Below, piece after piece: positions 16,400 through 25,599 of a stretch of DNA of 64,000 bases. The first letter of the stretch is position 1; every line of letters starts with the position of its first letter. The notes below the pieces were generated by a model that saw only the letters and a program-made list of their open reading frames with translations, had not been told where the DNA came from and made no database searches. The position numbers and the translations under genes are program-made. This DNA is from Corynebacterium pollutisoli (GTDB taxonomy: Bacteria > Actinomycetota > Actinomycetes > Mycobacteriales > Mycobacteriaceae), in assembly GCF_900177745.1 (NCBI RefSeq), contig NZ_FXAR01000003.1, positions 1 through 64,000 on the forward strand, read 5' to 3'.

Positions 16400-17908
16400 G
16401 TGAATGCCCAGTACGTGAGCGCCGCTGATCTGGTGGGCTGCCGCTACCGGCAGGTCCAGCGGTTCGTGCATCCGGAGGTGCCGCGCACCCGCGCCGCCCG
16501 CATGCGACTGGAGCGCGTCGCCGCCGCCCGCGACGCCGTGCACGCGCTGCTCCCCGCCCGCCCCGCCCGCGGCGACCGGCAGCGCTTCGTGCGTGTCGAC
16601 GTCCCGCCCGTCCCCCACGACACCGATCCCTTCCCGGCAGAGATGGCGACGCTGGAGGCGTTGGCGTCGGAGGCGAACCTCATCACCGGTGCGGTGTTCA
16701 CCGGGCGTTCCGTCGGGGTGGACTGGCGGGTGGACGTCGACCTGCTCGTGCGGCGTCCGGACGGGACGTATCTGCCGGTGATCATCAGCAACCACCGGGT
16801 CGCGCGTGCCGACGACCGCGTCACCACCCCGGTCATCGCCACCGCCCGCCTCGGGTTGGGCGGGCCGGTGCCCGGCCCCTTCCGCCTGCGCCATCACGTC
16901 GCCGACGGCTACCGCCTGGCCCTGGCCGCCCGCGCGCTGGCCGACATCGGGGTGGACTCCGGGGTGGGTGGAGCGGTCGGGCAGGACCGTTCCCGTGCCT
17001 TCCTCGCCCCGACCGGGCCGCTCCAACCGGCCCTGCAGGCCGCCCTCGAGCAGGAACTGCCGACCTTCCCGCGCCGGGTGAAGGAGTGCGCCTCGTGCCG
17101 CTTCTGGCCTTTGTGCGAGAAGGAGCTTGTCGACGCCGACGACATCTCCCTCTACCTGGCGGGTGACCGCGCGCGGAAGTGGCGGGAGGAGGGCATCACG
17201 ACGGTGTCCGCGCTCATCGAGGCGGACCTCGGCGAGCCCAGCCGTCTGGCCGCCGCCTGGCGCGACGGGGTCGTGCTGCTCAGGAAGGTCGACGAGGTGA
17301 GCGCCCCGCGGGCCGACGTGGAGATCGACGTGGACATGGAGGCCTACCTCGACCAGGGCGCCTACCTGTGGGGTGCCTTCGACGGGGAGAGCTACCACTC
17401 CTTCGCCACGTGGCTGCCGCTCGGCGGTGAGGCGGAGGCCACCAACTTCGCCCGTTTCTGGCGGTGGCTCATGGGCCGCCGCGCTGCGGCCCACGCCGCG
17501 GGGCAGAGCTTCGCGGCGTACTGCTGGTCCAACCACGGGGAGAACCACTGGCTGACCATGAGCGCGCGCCGCTTCGCCGGCGTGGAGGGCGTGCCCACGG
17601 AGGAGGAGGTGCGGGAGTTCATCTCCTCCCCGGAGTGGATCGACGTGTTCCGCCTCGTCCGCGCGCAGCTGGTCGGCCCCGGCGGGCTGGGGCTCAAGGT
17701 CGTCGCCCCGGAGGCCGGCTACACGTGGGAGGACGGCGACTTCGACGGCGAGGAGTCCGTCAACGCCCGCCGCATCTCCCGGGGGTCCGACGCTGCGGCC
17801 CGGGAGGCCCGCCGCCGCCTCCTGCGCTACAACGAGGACGACTGCCGGGCGACCGCCGCGGTGCGGGCCTGGCTGCGGGCGGGGGTACCGGGCGTCGAGA
17901 AGCTCTAG
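16400..17908 (+). CDS. TM0106-family RecB-like putative nuclease
   Basis: About 502 aa. The N-terminus (YVSAADLVGCRYRQVQRFVHPEVPR) and cysteines KECASCRFWPLCEKEL (iron-sulfur-type CxxC...C arrangement) match the TM0106 family, which joins a RecB-like nuclease part to an RNase-H-like part. The latter ends with LLRYNEDDCRAT, an acidic DEDD-type metal motif. Substrate is unknown; DNA repair or processing is expected. TATGCT (16385-16390) lies 9 bases before GTG 16400 and no ribosome-binding site is visible, so GTG 16400 is preferred to ATG 16376. Confidence 0.8.
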   Translation: MNAQYVSAADLVGCRYRQVQRFVHPEVPRTRAARMRLERVAAARDAVHALLPARPARGDRQRFVRVDVPPVPHDTDPFPAEMATLEALASEANLITGAVFTGRSVGVDWRVDVDLLVRRPDGTYLPVIISNHRVARADDRVTTPVIATARLGLGGPVPGPFRLRHHVADGYRLALAARALADIGVDSGVGGAVGQDRSRAFLAPTGPLQPALQAALEQELPTFPRRVKECASCRFWPLCEKELVDADDISLYLAGDRARKWREEGITTVSALIEADLGEPSRLAAAWRDGVVLLRKVDEVSAPRADVEIDVDMEAYLDQGAYLWGAFDGESYHSFATWLPLGGEAEATNFARFWRWLMGRRAAAHAAGQSFAAYCWSNHGENHWLTMSARRFAGVEGVPTEEEVREFISSPEWIDVFRLVRAQLVGPGGLGLKVVAPEAGYTWEDGDFDGEESVNARRISRGSDAAAREARRRLLRYNEDDCRATAAVRAWLRAGVPGVEKL

Positions 17909-19440
17909 ACCACGCGGACCGCGAACACCATGCCCTGGGCGTGGTGGCCGGCGATGGTGCAGCGGCCGTCGAGATCCGCGGTGAGCACGCCGAGGTCCAG
18001 CTCCACCTTGTCGCCGGGCAGGAGGCGACCGCAGTCGACGCCGGAGTCCATCCGGAGATCGTGGGCGAGCTCGGGGTCGTCGTTACGCAGGCGGACGATG
18101 ACGCGGTGACCGGACGGCACCTCGATGACCTCGGGTTCGAAGCGGTAGCCGACGGCGCGGACCTCCACCTCCGTGACCTGCTCCGTGCCGGTGCCCGCCA
18201 CCGTCGAAGACGGGACAGCGGGGCCGGCGAGTCCGCCGAAGGCGCCGAGCAGCAGGGCCAGCACCGCGACGGCCGCGGTGACCTGGTTCCACGCCGGCCG
18301 GGGATCGGCGGGGCGCGGCGGGGCCGCGGCCTGCTTCCGCAGCACCGCCACCTGCGCGCGGGAGGCGCGTCGCATGAGCGGCAGGAAGAGCGCCAGCGCG
18401 CCGAGGCACAGGACGGAGGCGGCCACCTTGAGCCAGGAGGAGTCGGCGGCCAGCCACACGGCGAGCCCGCCGTTGACGAGGGTGACGCGGAACAGGCCGA
18501 TGCGTTCCATCTCCCGGGTGCCCGCACGCACCGCCCCCGGGCCGCCGCGCATGGCGGCGGGGAGCTGGTGGCTCATGACGCCGAGCAGCAGCTGGGCGGC
18601 GAAACCGACGAGCAACGGGAGGACCGGGCGGTGCCCGAGGCCGAGGGCGACCAGCGAGCCGGTGAGCCACAGCACCGCCGCGAGGACGGAGACGGAGGCG
18701 TAGCCGATCCGGTCGCGGGGGTCGGCGAGGACGCGGGCCACCTGACGGCTCCAGCCCACCAGGCCCACGGCCCAGCCGGCGGCGTAGAGCAGCACGCCCG
18801 CCGGGTGGACGAGTGCCGCGACGGCGCCCGCGAGGAGCAGGACGAGGACCGGGGTGAAGGGGATGGTGCCGTTGACCCGCCAGATGGCGGGGAAGAGGAT
18901 GGTCAGCGACGCGGCGGCGGCGATCCCGACGAAACCGAGGAGGGTGGCCACGACATGGGCGGTGCGGAGGGAGTCGGCGTCGTCGAGAAGCACGCCCAGC
19001 ACGCCGCCCACCGGGAGGAACAGTGCGGAGACGACGTAGCCCGCGACGAGTGGACGGTGACGGTGCCCGGCGGCCGACCACCACAGGCGGCCGAGGGCGA
19101 GGGCGTGCCACACGAGGGCCGCGGAGATGACGCCGACGCCCGCGTGGGTGAGTGGCGTGAGGTCCGCGATCTGCCCGGCGACGGTGAGGACGACGCCGAA
19201 GTTGAACACCCCGAGCCGCCCCACCAGCGGTTTCCAGGCGGTCTCGCGGCCGAGGAAGCGGCCGCTGAGGGTCTGCGACCACAGGATGATGGAGTTGCCC
19301 ACGACGCCGAGGGTGAACAGGTGGATGAGCACCCAGCGGTACCCGGGGATGAGGGTGTGGGTGGCTCCGGCGAGGAGAAAGAGCAGCATCCACACGGTCA
19401 CCGGGCGGCTGGCGATGCGGTGCCAGGGCAGGGAGGTCAT
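17905..19440 (-). CDS. Membrane protein with C-terminal type-1 copper (cupredoxin) domain
   Basis: A 511-aa protein. Residues ~10-380 form about ten membrane helices with several conserved-looking His residues (THTLIPGYRW, HAGVG, SHQLP). A final cupredoxin domain (residues ~415-511) carries a type-1 copper site: His in LAHDLRMDSG, then Cys-x4-His-x4-Met in CTIAGHHAQGM. In relatives I know, this layout is the N-terminal half of long membrane-bound copper nitrite reductases; here the protein stops right after the first cupredoxin and has no catalytic multicopper domain. It may be an electron carrier or copper-handling protein. TAAAGT 7 bases upstream suggests a leaderless start. Confidence 0.72.
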   Translation of the reverse strand: MTSLPWHRIASRPVTVWMLLFLLAGATHTLIPGYRWVLIHLFTLGVVGNSIILWSQTLSGRFLGRETAWKPLVGRLGVFNFGVVLTVAGQIADLTPLTHAGVGVISAALVWHALALGRLWWSAAGHRHRPLVAGYVVSALFLPVGGVLGVLLDDADSLRTAHVVATLLGFVGIAAAASLTILFPAIWRVNGTIPFTPVLVLLLAGAVAALVHPAGVLLYAAGWAVGLVGWSRQVARVLADPRDRIGYASVSVLAAVLWLTGSLVALGLGHRPVLPLLVGFAAQLLLGVMSHQLPAAMRGGPGAVRAGTREMERIGLFRVTLVNGGLAVWLAADSSWLKVAASVLCLGALALFLPLMRRASRAQVAVLRKQAAAPPRPADPRPAWNQVTAAVAVLALLLGAFGGLAGPAVPSSTVAGTGTEQVTEVEVRAVGYRFEPEVIEVPSGHRVIVRLRNDDPELAHDLRMDSGVDCGRLLPGDKVELDLGVLTADLDGRCTIAGHHAQGMVFAVRVV

Positions 19441-19486
19441 GCCCCTGACTTTAACCCCTTATTGACACGGATAAAACCGTGGGAAA

Positions 19487-20680
19487 TCAGGCGGGGGCGT
19501 GGCGCTCCGCACGGGCCAGCGCCGCGGCCGTGACGACCACGCCCAGCAGGATCGCCGTCAGGATGAGGATGAACCCGGACCACGACGTCCACGCGAACAC
19601 CACACCCGTCGCCGCACCCACCAGCGAGGAGCCCGCGTAGTAGGAGAACAGGTACATGCTCGAGGCCTCCGCGCGGTGGCTCGTGGCCGCCAGCCCGATC
19701 CAGCTCGACGCGGTCGAGTGCATGGCGAAGAAGGAGGCGGTGAACAGGAACAGGCCGATGAGCGCGCCGGGCAGCCAGGCCGACATGGTGGCCAGCAGGC
19801 CGACGAGCATGAGTGCCGCGCCCGCGATGAGCACCCTGCCACGGCCGTACTTGTCGGTCATCGCGCCGGCGCGGGCCGAGCTCCACGTACCGGAGAGGTA
19901 CATGAAGAACACCACACCGACCAGGGCCGGGGACAGTCCGAAGTGGTCGATCATGCGGAAGCCGAAGAAGTTGTACAGCGACACGAACACGCCCATGCCC
20001 ACGAACGCGATGATGAACAGGCCCAGCAGGCGGGGGTTGCCCAGGTGGCCGAGCATGGCGGCGATCTCCGAGCGCGGGCCGATCTTCTTCGGTTCGAAAC
20101 GGCGCTGCTTCGGCAGCAGCACCGTCATGACGACCGCCATGGCCAGGGCGACGGCGGAGCTGGCGATGAGGGAGGTGCGCCAGTCGACGATCTCCAGCAG
20201 GCCGGCGGGGATGAGGCGGCCGGTGAGTCCGCCGACCGTGGTGCCCGCCACGTAGATGCCCATGGCGCGGCCCAGGTGGGCGGGGTCGAGTTCCTCGGAG
20301 AGCCACGTCATCGCCACCGCCGGCACGCCCGCGATGGCGATGCCCTGCAGGGCGCGCAGCAGGATGAGGGTGGTGGCGTCGGGGGCGAGCGGCAGGACCA
20401 GGCCGAGGGCGGTGGCCGTGAGGGCGGAGATGATGAGCAGGCGGCCGCGCCCGAAACGTTCCGAGAGGATGGACATCGGCACGATGCACACCGCGAGCAT
20501 GCCCGTTGTCGCGGAGACGGTGAGGGCGGCCTCGGTGGGGGTGATGCCGAGGTCGTCGACGAGTGTGGGCAGGAGCGCCTGCGTGGCGTAGAGAGCGTTG
20601 AAGGTGGCCAGGCCGGCGGCCAGCATGGCGAGGACGGCGCGTCGGTAGTCGCGGTCGGTACGGGTCAGGCCTGGGCTCAT
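19487..20680 (-). CDS. MFS transporter (YnfM-like exporter)
   Basis: A 397-aa transporter with 12 predicted membrane segments. MFS motif A is seen as SERFGRGRLLI after helix 2 and repeated as TDKYGRGRVLI after helix 8. The N-terminal FNALYATQALLPTL and the divergent LysR gene resemble the E. coli ynfM/ynfL pair. Probably exports small molecules by proton exchange; substrate unknown. ATG 20680 is used; an in-frame GTG at 20695 is the alternative. Confidence 0.85.
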   Translation of the reverse strand: MSPGLTRTDRDYRRAVLAMLAAGLATFNALYATQALLPTLVDDLGITPTEAALTVSATTGMLAVCIVPMSILSERFGRGRLLIISALTATALGLVLPLAPDATTLILLRALQGIAIAGVPAVAMTWLSEELDPAHLGRAMGIYVAGTTVGGLTGRLIPAGLLEIVDWRTSLIASSAVALAMAVVMTVLLPKQRRFEPKKIGPRSEIAAMLGHLGNPRLLGLFIIAFVGMGVFVSLYNFFGFRMIDHFGLSPALVGVVFFMYLSGTWSSARAGAMTDKYGRGRVLIAGAALMLVGLLATMSAWLPGALIGLFLFTASFFAMHSTASSWIGLAATSHRAEASSMYLFSYYAGSSLVGAATGVVFAWTSWSGFILILTAILLGVVVTAAALARAERHAPA

Positions 20681-20730
20681 ACGCCTATCGTCCACTACCG
20701 GGGGTCATGTGTAAAATGTCAGTAACAGTG

Positions 20731-20744
20731 CTGAATGATACAGT
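20731..20744 (+). promoter_or_regulatory. LysR gene promoter with dyad
   Basis: CTGAATGATACAG (20731-20743) is a near-palindrome (10 of 13 positions) overlapping the -10-like TACAGT (20739-20744), which ends 6 bases before the LysR ATG. In the MFS-LysR divergent gap this is a reasonable LysR autoregulatory site. Confidence 0.45.
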
Positions 20745-20750
20745 TTGTGC

Positions 20751-21635
20751 ATGAACGATATTTCCGTGGTTGACCTGCGCGGATTCATCGCCGTCGCCGA
20801 GTCCGGGCACCTCACCGAGACCGCCCAGGCCCTGGGGATCCCGCAGCCCACCCTCACCCGCCGCATCCGCCGCGTGGAGAGGGCCGTCGGAGCCAGCCTC
20901 TTCGACCGCGTCGGCCGCCGCCTGGCGCTCAACTCCCGCGGCCGCGCCTACCTCCCCCACGCCCGCGCCGCGCTGGGTGATCTCGCCGAGGGCGGCGCCA
21001 AGGTCGCGCGCCTCATGGACCCCGAACGCGGCACGGTCCGCCTCGACTTCATGCACTCCCTGGGCACGTGGATGGTGCCCGACCTGCTGCGCGACTACCG
21101 CGCCCTCCACCCGGGCGTCGATTTCCAGCTCCATCAGGGGGCGGCCCGCGTGCTCATCGAACGCGTGCTTGCCGACGCCGCCGACGTCGCCCTCGTCGGC
21201 CCCCGCCCGGCCGAGGCCGGCGACACCCTCGGCTGGCACCAGCTCGAGCTCCAGCGGTTGGCCCTCGCCGTCCCCGAGGGTCACCGCCTCGCCGTCGAGG
21301 GCCCCGTCGACCTGCGCGAGGCCGCGGATGAGGCGTTCATCGGCATGCTCCCCGGCTACGGCACCCGCATGCTGCTCGACCGCATCGCCGGCGGACTGGG
21401 CTTCACCCCGCAGCTCGTCTTCGAGTCGATGGAGCTGACCACCGTCGCCGGCCTCGTCTCCGCCGGCCTCGGGGTGGCGCTGCTGCCCCTCGACGACCCC
21501 TACCTCGCCCCGCAGGGGCTCGTCCTCCGCCCCCTCGACCCGCCCCAGCACCGCGAACTCGGCCTCGTGTGGCGGGCCGGGGCGCAGGAGGCGCCGCCGG
21601 TGGATCAGTTCCGCCGCTTCGTCATGGGGGTGTGA
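20751..21635 (+). CDS. LysR-family transcriptional regulator
   Basis: A 294-aa regulator with an N-terminal winged helix-turn-helix (residues ~5-65: GFIAVAESGHLTETAQALGIPQPTLTRRIRRVE...LFDRVGRR, quoted in part) and a periplasmic-binding-like effector domain (residues ~90-290). It is divergent from the MFS transporter gene, so it probably controls that gene and itself. ATG 20751 looks leaderless. Effector unknown. Confidence 0.9.
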   Translation: MNDISVVDLRGFIAVAESGHLTETAQALGIPQPTLTRRIRRVERAVGASLFDRVGRRLALNSRGRAYLPHARAALGDLAEGGAKVARLMDPERGTVRLDFMHSLGTWMVPDLLRDYRALHPGVDFQLHQGAARVLIERVLADAADVALVGPRPAEAGDTLGWHQLELQRLALAVPEGHRLAVEGPVDLREAADEAFIGMLPGYGTRMLLDRIAGGLGFTPQLVFESMELTTVAGLVSAGLGVALLPLDDPYLAPQGLVLRPLDPPQHRELGLVWRAGAQEAPPVDQFRRFVMGV

Positions 21636-21642
21636 CACGGCA

Positions 21643-21676
21643 GACGCCGCCGACCCCGAGGGGGTGCGGCGGCGTC
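21643..21676. terminator. Bidirectional hairpin between LysR gene and sodA
   Basis: GACGCCGCCG and CGGCGGCGTC form a perfect 10-bp stem around ACCCCGAGGGGGTG, between two convergent stops. No T-run on either strand, so termination is likely but not certain. Confidence 0.6.
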
Positions 21677-21692
21677 GGGAAGCAGTCGGTGA

Positions 21693-22292
21693 CTACTTGG
21701 CGTCGGCGTAACGTGCGGCGACGTCCTCCCAGTTGAAGACGTTCCAGACGGCCTTGACGTAGTCGGCCTTGACGTTCTTGTACTGCAGGTAGAAGGCGTG
21801 CTCCCACATGTCCAGCATGAGCAGCGGGGTGAAGTTCACGGAGATGTTGCCCTGCTGGTCGGTCAGCTGCTGGATGATGAGGCGCTCGGCGATGTGGTCG
21901 AAGCCGAGGACGGCCCAGCCGGAGCCCTGGATGCCCATGGCGACACCGGTGAAGTGGGCCTGGAACTTCTCGAAGGAACCGAAGTCGCGGTTGATGGCCT
22001 CAGCCAGCTCGCCGGTCGGCTCGCCGCCGCCGTTGGGGGACAGGTTCTTCCAGAAGATGGTGTGGTTGGTGTGGCCACCCAGGTTGAACGCCAGGTTCTT
22101 GGACAGGGCGCGGATCTTGTCCGGGTTGGCCTCGCCGTTGCGCTCCTCCTCGAGGGCGTCGAGAGCGGCGTTGGCGCCGGCGACGTAGGTGGCGTGGTGC
22201 TTGGAGTGGTGCAGCTCCATGATCTCGGCGGAGATGTGCGGCTCGAGAGCGTCGTATGCGTAGTCGAGCTCCGGAAGGGTGTACACGGCCAT
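21693..22292 (-). CDS. sodA: Superoxide dismutase [Mn/Fe]
   Basis: A 199-aa enzyme that converts superoxide to hydrogen peroxide and oxygen. Metal ligands are visible: His in MELHHSKHH, His in [10 protein letters not shown], and the [11 protein letters not shown] motif supplying Asp and His. GlyGly and Gln placement in [12 protein letters not shown] favours manganese. Length is normal; no secretion signal. ATG 22292 follows GAGGA. A dyad overlaps its -35 box (see 22361-22401). msrA is divergent, so two oxidative-damage genes lie back to back. Confidence 0.96.
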   Translation of the reverse strand: MAVYTLPELDYAYDALEPHISAEIMELHHSKHHATYVAGANAALDALEEERNGEANPDKIRALSKNLAFNLGGHTNHTIFWKNLSPNGGGEPTGELAEAINRDFGSFEKFQAHFTGVAMGIQGSGWAVLGFDHIAERLIIQQLTDQQGNISVNFTPLLMLDMWEHAFYLQYKNVKADYVKAVWNVFNWEDVAARYADAK

Positions 22293-22360
22293 GGTGGTCC
22301 TCATTTCTGTTGCTAACGGGTTGCGCCATCGACTGTACCGTCGAAAAGCGCGATGCCACC

Positions 22361-22401
22361 ATGATAGGCGAAAATGCGAATTCGGCAACAACAATGTTGC
22401 C
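22361..22401 (-). promoter_or_regulatory. sodA promoter and operator
   Basis: On the minus strand TTGCCG (-35, 22388-22383) and TATCAT (-10, 22366-22361) are 16 bases apart. GGCAACA-ACAA-TGTTGCC (22384-22401), a perfect 7+7 dyad, covers the -35 box. This is where a repressor would block access. The transcript start is expected near 22354, leaving a leader of about 60 bases. Confidence 0.6.
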
Positions 22402-22462
22402 TAATTGGCGGCGGGGGCGCATCGTGGGAGGGGCCTGCCTCCCGGCAGGTATCCTGGGTCAC

Positions 22463-23134
22463 ATGTCCTGGATGTTTGTACGAACCCCCGAACTGGTGCC
22501 CGCCGACCAGGCCCTCCCCGGCCGCGACACCCCCATCCTGCCGACCCCCCGGCCGCACATGGTGCTGGGCACCCCGCTGACCGGCCCGTGGCGGGATGGG
22601 CAGCGCTCGCTCATCGTGGGCATCGGCTGCTTCTGGGGCGTGGAGAAGATGTACTGGGAGACCGAGGGGGTGGAGGGCACCTCCGCCGGGTACGCCGGCG
22701 GCGTCACCCCGAACCCCACCTACCGCGAGGTGTGCTCGGGGAAGACCAACCACACCGAGGTCGTCGAGGTCGTCTACGACCCGGAGAAGGTCTCCCTGGA
22801 CACACTCGTCGCCATGGCTCTGGAGAACCATGACCCCACGCAGGGCATGCGGCAGGGCAACGACGTGGGCACCCAGTACCGCTCCGCGCTCTACACCACC
22901 GGCCCCGATGCGGCGGCGGAGGCGGAGCGGGTGCAGGCCATCGTCGACAAGTATGCCGCGGACCTGCAGGAACAGGGCTTCGGTGAGGTGACCACGGAGG
23001 TGCTGCCGCTCGCGGACACCCCGGCCGGCGAGTACTACCTCGCGGAGGACGAGCACCAGCAGTACCTGCACAAGGTGCCCCACGGCTACTGCCCGCACCA
23101 CTCCACCGGCGTGGCCTGCCGCCTGCCGGACTAG
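22463..23134 (+). CDS. msrA: Peptide methionine sulfoxide reductase A
   Basis: A 223-aa enzyme that reduces methionine-S-sulfoxide in proteins. The catalytic GCFWG motif holds Cys56. EGVEGTSAGYAGG, NHTEVVEVVYDP and GTQYRSALY are all typical of MsrA. Resolving cysteines lie near the C-terminus (HGYCPHH...GVACRLP). A ~45-residue N-terminal extension before the core is usual in corynebacteria. TATCCT (22450-22455) ends 7 bases before the ATG, so the message is probably leaderless. Stop overlaps the convergent HAD gene by 4 bases. Confidence 0.95.
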   Translation: MSWMFVRTPELVPADQALPGRDTPILPTPRPHMVLGTPLTGPWRDGQRSLIVGIGCFWGVEKMYWETEGVEGTSAGYAGGVTPNPTYREVCSGKTNHTEVVEVVYDPEKVSLDTLVAMALENHDPTQGMRQGNDVGTQYRSALYTTGPDAAAEAERVQAIVDKYAADLQEQGFGEVTTEVLPLADTPAGEYYLAEDEHQQYLHKVPHGYCPHHSTGVACRLPD

Positions 23135-23796
23135 GGCCAGCGCAGCTCGTCCAGGCTGCTTATCGACGCCCCGTCCGTCCCCGTCCGGTCGAGGTGGACG
23201 GCGTGCATGCCGGCCCGCCGCGCCCCCTCGACGTCGTTGGCCAGTGAATCGCCGATCATCACCGCCCGGTCGGCGCTCACGCCGAGTTTGGCCAGCGCCG
23301 CGCGGTAGGACTCCGGCTGCGGCTTCGGGGCGCCGAGTTCCACGGTGGCGCACATGACCATCTCGTCGAGCCACAGGCCGGTGCGCTCGAGCTTGGCGCG
23401 CTGCATCTTCTCGGCGCCGTTGGTGAGGATGCCCACCTTCAGCCCCCGTCCCAGCGCCTCCTGCAGGGAGGGCAGGGCGTCGGGGTAGGCCTGCCAGTTG
23501 GAGCGGTAGACGGCGAGGTAGTCCTCGTACATGGCCAGGGCCTCCTCGTCGCTGAGCCCGGGGCGGCCGATGAACTCGCGGCAGCGTTCCACCCGCTGCC
23601 CCAGGTGGGTGACCTCGCCGTTCTCGAAGGCGGTGAACCACTTCCGCTCGATGACCGCCCACCGCTCCCACTGGTCCCCGGTGAGCCCCAGGGTGGCACT
23701 CCAGGCGTTGACGCCGAGCCGGGCGGCGTGGTCGTGGTCGACGAGGGTGCCGTCGAGGTCGTAGAGGACGGCCTCCAGAGGGGCGGGGAGTTGCAT
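23131..23796 (-). CDS. HAD-superfamily hydrolase (phosphatase)
   Basis: A 221-aa cytoplasmic enzyme of the haloacid dehalogenase superfamily with all four motifs: YDLDGTLVDHD (nucleophile Asp), ILTNGAEKMQ (Thr), Lys in APKPQPE, and IGDSLANDVEGA. The helical cap in residues ~18-90 makes it a subfamily I enzyme, like YjjG-type nucleotidases or phosphoglycolate phosphatases. Substrate cannot be read from the sequence. Confidence 0.87.
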   Translation of the reverse strand: MQLPAPLEAVLYDLDGTLVDHDHAARLGVNAWSATLGLTGDQWERWAVIERKWFTAFENGEVTHLGQRVERCREFIGRPGLSDEEALAMYEDYLAVYRSNWQAYPDALPSLQEALGRGLKVGILTNGAEKMQRAKLERTGLWLDEMVMCATVELGAPKPQPESYRAALAKLGVSADRAVMIGDSLANDVEGARRAGMHAVHLDRTGTDGASISSLDELRWP

Positions 23797-23898
23797 GGAT
23801 CACACCTTATGTGAAGACACTCTTACATTTATGAAGCCAGGATGAATTTTTGGCTTCCCGGGCTGCGGATCCGCAGGCCAGGGCACATACTAGGCGCC

Positions 23899-25599
23899 GT
23901 GAGGCAACCAGGTGAACGCAGGATCACGCGACGGGGCCTGCTGCAGGGCACCCTCATCGCGGGTGCCGCCGTGGCCGCCCCGAGTTCACTCGCGCGCGTG
24001 CGCGCCTCGGACATCCAGGCCTACGCGGACGCCGACCTCGACGCGCTCCACGCCCCCCACCCCTACGGCGACGGCGAGCACCACGTGTTCATGCACGGCG
24101 TGGCCTCGGGAGACCCGGTGCCCAACTCCGTCATCCTGTGGACCCGCGTGACGCCCGCCCCCGAGTGCGTCCCCGGTTCCGGCCTCGGGCCCGACGTGCT
24201 CGTGCGCTGGGAGGTCGCCACCGACCCGGAGTTCACGCAGCTGGCCCGCGCCGGCACCGCCACCGCCGGCGCCGCGCGCGACCACACGGTGCACGTCGAC
24301 CCCTTCGGCCTACAGCCGGATACCGTCTACCACTACCGCTTCACCGTCCTCGACGGGGAGCACGCGGGGCGGATGTCGCGCACCGGCCGGACGCGGACGG
24401 CACCGGCGGACGGGGCGGGCGTCGAGAAGCTCACGCTGGCGGTGTGTTCCTGCGCCAACTTCGAGGCGGGCTACTTCTCCGCCTACTCGGACATCGCGCG
24501 CCGGGCGGAGGCCGGGGAGATCGACATCGTCGTCCACATGGGCGACTACATCTACGAGTACGCCTCCGGCGAGTACGCCGGGAAGTACGGGGTGGTCCGC
24601 CCGCACGTGCCCACCTGGGAGATCCGCACCCTCGCCGACTACCGCTCCCGGTACGGCCACTACCGCCGGGACGTCGAACTGCAGGACGCCCACGCCGCCG
24701 CCCCCTGGGTGGTCACCTGGGACGACCACGAGGTGGCCAACGACTTCTGGTCCGGCGGCGCCGAGGGGCACACCGCCTTCCACGGCGACTGGGCCACCCG
24801 CAAGGACGCCGCCATGCAGGCCTACCTCGAGTGGCTCCCGGTCCGCGGCACCTCCCCCTCGCGCGGCGGGCACATTTACCGCACGCTGCGCTTCGGCACC
24901 CTCGCCGAGCTGCACATGCTCGACCTGCGCTCCTACCGCAGCGCGCCGGGCATGATCCAGCCCGCCGCCCGCAATGCGCCGGACCGCACCATCATGGGCT
25001 CCGAGCAGTTCGAATGGCTCTCCGGCCGCCTCGCCACGGCGACGACCACGTGGAACCTCATCGGCACCTCCGTCATGATGGCCCCGCTCAACCTCGTGCA
25101 CATCGACCAGGGCCTGCGTCAACAGCTCATGCAGATGGTCGGCCTCGACGTCGCCGGCACCCCCGTCAACGTCGACCAGTGGGACGGCTACGTCGCCGAC
25201 CGCGACCGCCTGCTCGACCAGCTCGCCGCGCAGCACCCGGACGGTCGCACCGTGTTCCTCACCGGGGACATCCACTCCGAGTGGGCGAATCACATCTGGC
25301 ACGGCGACCGGATCGTCGCGGCGGAGCTGGTGTGCTCCTCCATCACTGCCGCCAACGTCGACGAGTTCCTCGGCGCCGCGGAGGACAACCCCGTCTCGCA
25401 GACCGCCGAACGCCACGTCCTGGCCCACAACCGGCACATCAGCCACGTCGACCTCGACGCCCACGGTTACGCACTGCTCACCGTCCGCCCCGCGGGCGTG
25501 GAGATGTCGTGGCAGCGCGTCCTCGACGTCACCGTCGCCGGCTCGCCCGTCGTCGCCGGCCCGCGGATGCGTTACGACGGCGCGCTGGTCACCTCTTGA
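23899..25599 (+). CDS. phoD: PhoD-family alkaline phosphatase, Tat-exported
   Basis: A 566-aa secreted phosphodiesterase/phosphatase. The N-terminus has a twin-arginine signal (ITRRGLLQG followed by a hydrophobic stretch ending PSSLARVRA). Metal-binding motifs of the Ca/Fe PhoD family are visible: SCANFE (with the Fe-binding Cys), HMGDYIYEY, TWDDHEVAND and FLTGDIHSEWAN. It releases phosphate from organic esters outside the cell. GTG 23899 is chosen because it starts just before the twin-Arg signal and a CATACT box ends 7 bases upstream; no ribosome-binding site is present. Confidence 0.92.
   Translation: MRQPGERRITRRGLLQGTLIAGAAVAAPSSLARVRASDIQAYADADLDALHAPHPYGDGEHHVFMHGVASGDPVPNSVILWTRVTPAPECVPGSGLGPDVLVRWEVATDPEFTQLARAGTATAGAARDHTVHVDPFGLQPDTVYHYRFTVLDGEHAGRMSRTGRTRTAPADGAGVEKLTLAVCSCANFEAGYFSAYSDIARRAEAGEIDIVVHMGDYIYEYASGEYAGKYGVVRPHVPTWEIRTLADYRSRYGHYRRDVELQDAHAAAPWVVTWDDHEVANDFWSGGAEGHTAFHGDWATRKDAAMQAYLEWLPVRGTSPSRGGHIYRTLRFGTLAELHMLDLRSYRSAPGMIQPAARNAPDRTIMGSEQFEWLSGRLATATTTWNLIGTSVMMAPLNLVHIDQGLRQQLMQMVGLDVAGTPVNVDQWDGYVADRDRLLDQLAAQHPDGRTVFLTGDIHSEWANHIWHGDRIVAAELVCSSITAANVDEFLGAAEDNPVSQTAERHVLAHNRHISHVDLDAHGYALLTVRPAGVEMSWQRVLDVTVAGSPVVAGPRMRYDGALVTS

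Noticed and set aside
17464..19533. A 689-codon plus-strand frame across the nuclease end and the cupredoxin gene
   Set aside because: Low-complexity Gly/Ala/Arg translation with no start signal. It is the shadow of two well-supported genes.
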